From Chiua virens (Eukaryota > Basidiomycota > Agaricomycetes > Boletales > Boletaceae): 64,000 nucleotides of DNA. This document shows, piece by piece, positions 57,914-64,000 of the stretch; position 1 is the first letter of the stretch, and each line of letters starts with the position of its first letter. The notes beneath the pieces were generated by a model, which was given only the letters and a program-made list of their open reading frames with translations, was not told where the DNA came from and did no database searches. The stretch lies in NCBI GenBank assembly GCA_019787685.1, contig JAHNUO010000005.1, positions 1,984,001 to 2,048,000 on the forward strand. Reading direction: 5' to 3'. The translations under genes and the position numbers were made by a program.

Positions 57914-58023
57914 CACGACGGATGGATCAAAATTTTGTACAACATTTAGCACCGTACTAAATGTTGGTCAACACATTTAAATTAACATTTAGACCAGCCT
58001 AAAATTTTGATCCATCCATCGTG
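57914..58023. mobile_element. MITE-like palindromic element
   Basis: The ends CACGACGGATGGATCAAAAT (57914 on) and the reverse complement of the right end (CACGATGGATGGATCAAAAT) match over 23 bp with one mismatch. Inside there are further inverted segments, AACATTTAG...CTAAATGTT. Length 110 bp, no coding capacity, AT-rich. No clear target duplication was found. Confidence 0.65.
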
Positions 58024-58288
58024 ACAGATTGTCTTGCAATGTACGCTTTAAGTTGATTACATAAGCACCCAAAATAACAGTACAGTCTTTCGTGCAAAAT
58101 GGCCTAACAGTAACTACAGTCGACTCCCACATAAGGAATAGGGGGTAAAAGCGATACTCCCTTCTAATGTATACCTTTTTACATTTCCCGACTTGGAATG
58201 CAGGAGTTCCATCCTATTGCCAGTTCTAGTTTACTGAGATCATGAGGTCTCCTAGAACTTAGTCTGTGCATGAGCTAAGTGAAGTGGC

Positions 58289-58485
58289 ATGTCTCTTCTT
58301 TCCTCCCGCCACTTTGCACCGAAAGCACTCAGAGCCTTCAGCTGCAGCTCTTCTCTCTTGCTTTCTCGCAATTCTCGCTTTTGTCTTGCCTCATTGCTCA
58401 TGGCCAATCCAAATGCTCCACTTCCACCAGACTTCAATGCCCCTCAATTCAATGCCCAGAGGCAGCTCCTCATCAACGCTGGCAT
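58289..58485 (+). pseudogene. ORF fragment cut by the LTR of element 2
   Basis: An open frame runs from ATG 58289 through MANPNAPLPPDFNAPQFNAQ (ATG 58400) to RQLLINAG and continues only by chance into the LTR. The PPDFNAPQFNAQRQ style of sequence resembles starts of repeated, transposon-linked basidiomycete proteins (recalled, not checked). The LTR begins exactly after GGCAT at 58486. Confidence 0.45.
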
Positions 58486-58891
58486 TGTTACGATATCAAC
58501 TTTTCCTCACTTAACAACTCCAACATTCAACTTATTCTAAACATACTTGCCTCATGTCAAGGCTGTCCAAAGGATCATATCCGATTGGCTGCCACAATAA
58601 CGCAACATCCATCACCTCATGTTCTTATCTATTCATTTCCCTTATCACTGACTCATCATCGGCAGTGCAAGGCTATGCTCTTATCTATGACTCATATCTA
58701 TTCACACCTTATCATCCAATAGGATACGCTATGCTTATCTACGTAGTTCATACTCAGATTAGAACTCCGATATCCATGTAGTATATAAACCCCATGAATG
58801 ACAGCCAGAGAGCTCTAACAAAGTTCTCTTGGAGTTTTTGCCTCTTCACTGGACTGAACCCCCTCTACTCTCAATCACTACTCTTAACAGT
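58486..58891 (+). repeat. Probable 5' LTR of element 2
   Basis: It starts TGTTACGATATC and ends CTCTTAACA, giving TGTTA/TAACA ends as in element 1. Length 406 bp. It contains GTATATAAAC (58781-58790) as promoter candidate. The right border is inferred from the terminal motif only; no tRNA primer site was recognised behind it, so a self-priming mode is possible. Confidence 0.6.
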
Positions 58892-59132
58892 CTAGTATTG
58901 TTCTAGGTTGTTTCATTAGAACTTTGTTGCTTTCTTCGCCATCGACACTACTGTCAAGTCCCTCGACCTCGTCGTAGCCGTCTTACCACTAAACAAGAGG
59001 AACAAGCGCACAGAGTAAGTCGCAACCCTTTGAACGGAAGATTTTATCCTCTTCAAAAAGCCGCTCGAGACCAAAGGTCCATATAGCGCAGAAGTCAATA
59101 GCGCACTTTTTAGTCGCTCATTGTCCTCTTAA

Positions 59133-59705
59133 CTGAGACTACAAAACATAGTGACCAGATTACCCCTCTCTGCCATCGCCGCTGCTCAGGAAGCTTTCCC
59201 TGATCTCGTTGACGAACCCTACGTCTTCGACGCCGCCTACCTTGCAGAGGTCGTCGCTCTAGAGGATCTTGATCCCGAAGACCGTACCGACACAGAAATT
59301 TTCCACGCCTTATTAGGGCACTTCTTAGGAGACGATTCATCGCTCCCAGACTACTCTAGTGAAAGAGAGTCCCGGTCCGACAGCCCGGATTTACGGTATC
59401 CAACAGAGGAACCAAAGCGGGAATACTTCCCAGCTCCTATTCCCAAGAGAGAACTGTCCCCATACCCTCCTGCTCCATTAAGAGAACCCTCTGAGGAAAG
59501 TTTCGGAGATCCAAACGACTGGCTCCCACCCAGAGAGATTGAAAGGAGAAACGCAAGAACGGACTTAGAAAGAAGGAGGATACTGAGACGCTACAAGGCT
59601 AACCGAGTTCCTTCCCGCATCCGTCCATATTCACAATACGATAACCGAGAATTCCCCTCCTTACGTCCTAGAAACACTCTTAGGATTCCTTCTCGCTACC
59701 TTTAA
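59133..59705 (+). CDS. Element 2 ORF1, acidic protein without ATG
   Basis: Open from 59133 to the stop at 59703-59705. There is no ATG in the whole frame; a GTG at 59151 (GTGACCAGATTACC) stands where a start would be expected. The product, about 184 residues from there, is acidic in its first half (FPDLVDEPYVFDAAYLAEVV, LEDLDPEDRTDTEIFHALLG), then Pro/Ser/Arg-rich (PIPKRELSPYPPAPLREPSE) with a basic tail (ERRRILRRYKANRVPSRIR). I do not recognise it. It may be a Gag-like or accessory protein whose start codon was lost by A to G change. Confidence 0.55.
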   Translation: MRLQNIVTRLPLSAIAAAQEAFPDLVDEPYVFDAAYLAEVVALEDLDPEDRTDTEIFHALLGHFLGDDSSLPDYSSERESRSDSPDLRYPTEEPKREYFPAPIPKRELSPYPPAPLREPSEESFGDPNDWLPPREIERRNARTDLERRRILRRYKANRVPSRIRPYSQYDNREFPSLRPRNTLRIPSRYL

Positions 59706-59720
59706 ATAGCAATCCATTTT

Positions 59721-59966
59721 ATGTCTTGGGAACTCGTCGCAATTGTCTTCATAGCCGCTTGCACTCTCGTTACATTTCTCTTTTCATACATCGCATTCTA
59801 CCTTACAAACAAGGTACAAGAATCTCAACGCCCAATTTATGTCTCCATCAAACGACGAGACTACCCTTTCGCAGTCACCTTCGGTTTATTCTCACCCTAC
59901 GAAGAATACGGAACAGCCACCGCTAACACTTGGGGAGCACCAGAACCTGCAACTGACGCCTGGTAA
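59721..59966 (+). CDS. Element 2 ORF2, small single-pass membrane protein
   Basis: ATG at 59721, TAA at 59964-59966, 81 residues. The N-terminus MSWELVAIVFIAACTLVTFL continues as FSYIAFYLTNK, one membrane helix with no charged residue after the Glu at position 4. The rest is soluble (SIKRRDYPFAVTFGLFSPYE). It sits 15 bp after ORF1 and ends 2 bp before the gag ATG. A membrane protein between LTR and gag is unusual for Ty3/gypsy elements. It could be chance, but the tight packing favours a real ORF. Confidence 0.5.
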   Translation: MSWELVAIVFIAACTLVTFLFSYIAFYLTNKVQESQRPIYVSIKRRDYPFAVTFGLFSPYEEYGTATANTWGAPEPATDAW

Positions 59967-59968
59967 AT

Positions 59969-61135
59969 ATGTCTGGATACACCTACTCCACCGCCCTCAA
60001 AGATCTAAACAACCAATCGCTGAGCGATGGGGATCGTCTCACGGCATCGGCTTGGCTGGTCCAAGAACTCACCAACGTAGTCGCCACGTTGGAAAACAAA
60101 CTAAACTCTATGAGCACTGCACCAACGACGGGCTCTTCAAAAGTCGAAATATTCACAGACCCTGGCATCTATGACGGTGACCAATCAAAATTTGAAGAAT
60201 GGTGGGCTAAAATCAAAGGATGGCTCGACATTAATCAGCAGACAATCGCCCCTGATTCTCACCATGCGGTACTCGCTGTACTCTCACGTCTCAAAGGAGC
60301 AAAAAGCTCGCAATTCGCCAAGACACGCCTAGCTCAAGGTTCTAAACTAACATGGGCACAATTAGTCGTGGACATAGAAGGAATGTTCCGACAAAACAAC
60401 AAGGTGGACTGGGCTCGAACCCAACTGGAAAACCTGAAACAGGGTAACATGAGGGTCGAAGACTTCATAGTCCGCTGGGAAAATCTGTGGCAGCAAGCCC
60501 AGATCGATCCCACACATGCCATAAGGCTTCTGGAAACGAACACCGCCAGAAGCATCATATTCCAAATCTTTAAAGACGGACAACGGCAAGACCCGAACGA
60601 TCCAATCTACACCAACTCCGCCCATCCATCTTACATAAAAGATAGGAATGAGGCAGTTACCAAATACCTCGCCGCTATTCGCACGGCAGGCAACTCCTTC
60701 GAGTCAATAAACTATGTCTGAGGAGAAAGGAACTGGAAACAAAAGGACCCCAATGCAATGGACATAGGGGCTGTTACCTATGAACAAGATGAAGATGGCT
60801 GGTTCACCGGCAAACAAGTCAGGGCAGCAGGGCAAAAGAAGCCCAACAAATGCTTCAACTGCGGAGAACAAGGGCACTTCCCACGGGATTGTCCCAAACC
60901 CAAAGTGCAATGCCCCGATTGCAAATATTACGCCGGCAACCACAAAGCCACATGTGGAAAGACCCGAAAAGTGAGGTCAACCACACAGCAAAAAGAAGCC
61001 CCTAAAGCTTCAACTTCTTCAGTCCCGGATAAGGACCCCTTTGCGGCCATCCGAGGAATGACTCCTGAAGAAGTACAAGCCTTCTATTACGACAAGTATG
61101 AAACCGAAAAGAAGGGAAAAGGCAAGGCGAACTGA
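59969..61135 (+). CDS. gag: Element 2 Gag with zinc knuckles, interrupted by one TGA
   Basis: ATG at 59969 (MSGYTYSTALKDLNNQSLSD). The capsid-type core reads FTDPGIYDGDQSKFEEWW, AVLAVLSRLKGAKSSQFAKT and VEDFIVRWENLWQQAQIDPT, as in retrotrans_gag proteins. TGA at 60719-60721 stops it after FESINYV; the same frame then continues with KDPNAMDIGAV, a CX2CX4HX4C knuckle (CFNCGEQGHFPRDC), a second Cys/His cluster (CPDCKYYAGNHKATC) and KKGKGKAN before the natural stop TGA at 61136-61138. RNA packaging and particle formation is the usual role. The TGA is in a place where CGA (Arg) would fit, so it is probably a mutation. Confidence 0.82.
61114..61120 (+). promoter_or_regulatory. Candidate -1 ribosomal frameshift site (gag/pol)
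   Basis: GGGAAAA, read in the gag frame as AAG GGA AAA, fits the X XXY YYZ slippery rule exactly. It lies 15 bases before the gag stop, and the pol frame (-1 relative to gag) is open from here onward. A downstream stimulatory structure was not identified. Confidence 0.65.
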
Positions 61136-64000
61136 GTAAACTGGGATCTCACGTTCGCACCACTCTTCCTAAAGAATGTAAAAACACCGTTTCTTTAAAG
61201 TTTGATTTCAAATATTCCGAAACACCTCCCCGGCAAGAGGAAAAACTACCTAAACCACCAAAAACAACAGAAAACGAAAGCGTTGACAGCGTCTCTGCGG
61301 AGCGTGGCGGACACGATAGTTCCGTGCTTAATTCTGTCACAAAACAAATCCCCGATGGGTCTTTCATTAGATCTACATCGGTAGAAAAAGAAATTGTATT
61401 ACCGATTTTGGTATCCCCAGTAAACCAAATTGGCTATGTCGGAGCAAAAGCGCTTCTAGATAGTGGAGCTAATGCGATTTTCATACACGAAGATTACGTC
61501 GCAAAGCACAAACTTCCCACTCACGCACTACCTCACGCCATTCAAGTCTTCAATGTAGACGGAACCAAGAATCAAGCAGGCGCTATTACTCACGCTGCCC
61601 AGATCCTAGTTGATTACAAAGGTCACAGGGAAATAGTGGATGCCGAAATTACCAACCTTGGAAAGAACGACCTTATCCTCGGATATACTTGGTTAAAGCA
61701 CCACAATCCCCATATAGATTGGTCTACAGGATCGGTTGTAATGCAGAGATGTCCTGAATCATGTCATTCTCAAGAAGAAGACGATTTCTTGGATTCCATT
61801 ATCGCAGAAGAACTTAGATATGCAAACTCTATCGTGGAATCTCGTATTTTTACCGCAAACATGGAAACTCCACCTTCTCCTCCTAAGGAACGCACTCTTG
61901 AAGAGATGGTCCCACGAGAATATATGAAATATGCTAAAGTATTCGGAAAGACGGAATCCGAAAGGATACCATTATGCAAACCATGGGATCACCACATTGA
62001 CCTAAAAGAGTCTTTCGTTCCAAAGAAGGGTCGCTTAATACCCCTCTCTGTCACTGAACAAGAGGAGGTTTCCACATTTATCGATGACCAGTTAAAGAAA
62101 GGTTACATCAGACCCTCTAAGTCCGAACAGACATCTCCGGTCTTCTTCGTCCCAAAGAAAGATGGAAAGAAGCGTATGGTCCAGGATTACCGATATCTAA
62201 ACGAACATACAACTAAGAATAACTACCCCTTGCCGCTTATTTCGCAGCTTGTGGATAAATTAAAAGACGCTAAGCTTTTCACGAAAATGGATCTCCGATG
62301 GGGATACAATAACGTACGCATCAAAGAAGGCGATGAATGGAAGGCAGCATTTGTCTGTCACCGAGGCTCTTTCGAACCCATCGTCATGTACTTTGGATTA
62401 TGCAACTCACCAGCAACGTTTCAAACTATGATGAACGAAATCTTTGCCGATATGAACGGCGTCGTTGTCGTCTACATCGATGACCTTATGATATTCACAA
62501 ACACCGATGATTATGAAACTCATGACAAAATCGTACTCGAAGTACTTAAACGTCTCGAAGAAAACGATCTCTACGTAAAACCAGAAAAATGCTTCTTCCG
62601 CGTAAAAGAAGTCGACTTCCTCGGAATGATCGTGGGAACTGATGGAATTAAAATGGATAACGAAAAGACCAAAGCAGTCGCTGAATGGCCTACTCCTACC
62701 TCAGTCAAACACATCAGAAGTTTCCTCGGACTTGCCAACTTCTATCGCAGATTCATTAAAGACTATGGAAAAATAGCACGACCTTTACATGACCTTACTA
62801 AAAAGGATCAGAAATTTGAATGGACCTTCGCTTGTGACGAAGCGTTCACTATGCTTAAAAAGGCTTTTACGACGGCCCCTATCCTAGCTTATCCAGATCA
62901 GAATGCCAAATATCGCTTAGAATGCGACTCATCGGATTTCGCTACAGGAGCAGTTCTATCTCTAGAAAAAGAAGGACTTTGGCACCCAGTCGCTTACAAT
63001 AGCCACTCTATGACCCCGGAGGAACGGAATTATCCTATAGCCGATAAAGAAATGCTCTCGGTTATCCGCTCTCTAGAACTATGGTGCCACTATCTTGAGG
63101 GTGCAAAGCATGAATTTGAAATATGGAATGACCACCAGAACCTTACGTGGTTTATGACATGACAAGACCTTAATAGAAGACAAGCAAGATGGGCGCAATA
63201 TCTCTCACGCTTTAACTTCACTTGGCACCACAAGGCTGGAGTCACTATGGGAAAAGCAGACGCCTTAAGCAGGAGAGAAGACCACATGACTGGAATCGAA
63301 GACGATAACAAAGGAATCCTTCTCATGGATCCTTCTCGAATAAGATCAGCCGTCACTCTTCTCTATAATGGTGATCAATTCTTATCTGACGTACAACATG
63401 AAACTATGAAACTATCACCAAATGCCATGAAACACTTACTATCTATCGGATATAAAGTCGAGGACGCCTTCCTTAGAAAGGGGGATAGGATCTTCATTCC
63501 AGATGCATTACGCACCAAATCTATAACTATGTTTCATGACACACCCGAAGCCGGACATCCCGGTTACGACAAAACTTTAGAACTTCTTTCTCGAACTTAC
63601 ATTTGGCCTCGAATGAACGAAGAAGTCAAAAATTATGTCTCACACTGTGAAAGATGCGCTCGTTTCAAGGGTTCAAACCAGAAAACAGCAGGACTCCTGC
63701 AACCTTTAGAAACACCATCATTACCATGGGAAGATATCTCAGCAGATTTTATCACAGATCTCCCACTTTCACACTCCTATGATTCCATTCTCACAGTCGT
63801 GGATCGCTTCTCTAAAGAAGTCGAATTCATCCCATGCCACAAAACGTGTACATCTATGGATCTCGCTAAATTATATCTCTCACACATATGGAAACATCAT
63901 GGCCTCCCTAAAACCATCGTATCAGATCGAGGACCACAATTCGCTTCCCAACTTATGAAAGATATATGCTCAGGGTTAAAAATAACACCTAAACTAAGCA
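61120..64000 (+). CDS. pol: Element 2 Pol polyprotein, one in-frame TGA, 3' end outside window
   Basis: Open in the -1 frame relative to gag from before 61120; first ATG-free region leads into the protease with the active site LLDSGANAIFIHEDY (near 61457) and LILGYTWLKHHNPHIDW. Reverse transcriptase: QDYRYLNEHTTKNNYPLP, RWGYNNVRIKEGDEWKAAF and the catalytic VVYIDDLMIF (near 62470). RNase H begins RLECDSSDFATGAVL (near 62921). TGA at 63160-63162 breaks the frame in the well-conserved block before QDLNRRQARW. Beyond it come the zinc finger (HDTPEAGHPGYDKTLE ... HCERCARFK, about 63535-63668) and the integrase core acids (SADFITDL near 63738, SDRGPQFAS near 63930). No other stop up to position 64000. 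Confidence 0.88.

Larger units (their letters stand above)
56691..58485. other. AT-rich intergenic region
   Basis: Composition turns AT-rich from about 56950 to 58200, unlike the rest of the window. It holds a MITE-like palindrome (57914-58023) and a truncated ORF (58289-58485) cut by the next LTR. The other open frames here are not supported. Confidence 0.5.
58486..64000 (+). mobile_element. Ty3/gypsy LTR retrotransposon, element 2 (runs off the window)
   Basis: 5' LTR, two small ORFs, gag with zinc knuckles, a -1 slippery site, then pol up to the integrase core at the window end. Inactivated as read: ORF1 lacks an ATG, gag has TGA at 60719-60721, pol has TGA at 63160-63162. It is a different lineage from element 1: lower GC, YIDD instead of YMDD at the RT active site, and gag in front of pol. 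Confidence 0.9.

Noticed and set aside
1..64000. tRNA, rRNA and CRISPR features
   Set aside because: Scanned by eye for T-loop motifs and regular spaced repeats; none convincing.

Overview
The window looks like nuclear DNA of a mushroom-forming basidiomycete (Agaricomycetes). Genes are split by many 45-60 nt GT-AG introns, there is a multi-copy DUF6533 membrane-protein family and three cytochrome P450 genes, and two Ty3/gypsy retrotransposons are present. Conserved housekeeping genes are recognisable: SNU66/SART1, EAF3/MRG15, ARP10 and an RMND1/DUF155 protein. No core enzyme of a secondary-metabolite pathway, no rRNA or tRNA and no CRISPR was seen.

Layout. 1-1.7 kb: non-coding degenerate repeats ending in a ~41-bp tandem repeat. 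1.7-7.2 kb: 5'-truncated Ty3/gypsy chromovirus (Pol, a downstream zinc-knuckle ORF, one 3' LTR). 7.25-9.04 and 10.65-12.43 kb: DUF6533 copies A and B (+). 12.6-14.05 kb: unknown Ser/Pro-rich protein. 14.46-16.56 kb: P450-1 (-). 16.65-19.47 kb: SNU66/SART1 (+). 19.5-21.3 kb: intergenic with two hairpins. 21.3-23.5 and 26.95-29.15 kb: P450-2 and P450-3 (+), with a 3.4-kb apparently empty gap between. 29.3-30.65 kb: RMND1 (-). 31.1-33.1 kb: MFS transporter (+). 33.55-35.3 kb: DUF6533 copy C (-). 36.4-38.0 kb: EAF3 (+). 38.2-39.05 kb: decayed fragments resembling the SDR and RMND1 genes. 39.7-41.0 kb: short-chain dehydrogenase (+). 43.4-45.2 kb: DUF6533 copy D (+). 45.7-46.6 kb: unknown gene (-), divergent from ARP10 (46.65-48.7 kb, +). 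49.1-51.9 kb: PB1-domain protein (-). 52.35-53.8 kb: membrane/coiled-coil protein (-). 54.9-56.6 kb: DUF6533 copy E (-). 57-58.5 kb: AT-rich, with a MITE-like palindrome. 58.5-64 kb: second Ty3/gypsy element, running off the window.

Main points. (1) The five DUF6533 paralogs share a core promoter around TATAAACC; copy A has instead the 3' LTR of element 1 between where that promoter should be and its ATG. (2) Almost every unique gene that could be traced has places where the frame is recovered only by skipping one base, always +1, while the retrotransposon ORFs have none. This points to insertion-type sequence error, or less likely to widespread gene decay, and gene models here should be read with that in mind. 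(3) Element 2 has a canonical -1 slippery heptamer at the gag/pol junction, two ORFs before gag (one a short membrane protein, one lacking ATG), and in-frame TGA codons in gag and pol.

All coordinates of multi-exon genes are hand-read. Start and stop codons were located in the sequence where stated; most internal exon edges were inferred from GT-AG sites and family similarity recalled from knowledge, with no database search.
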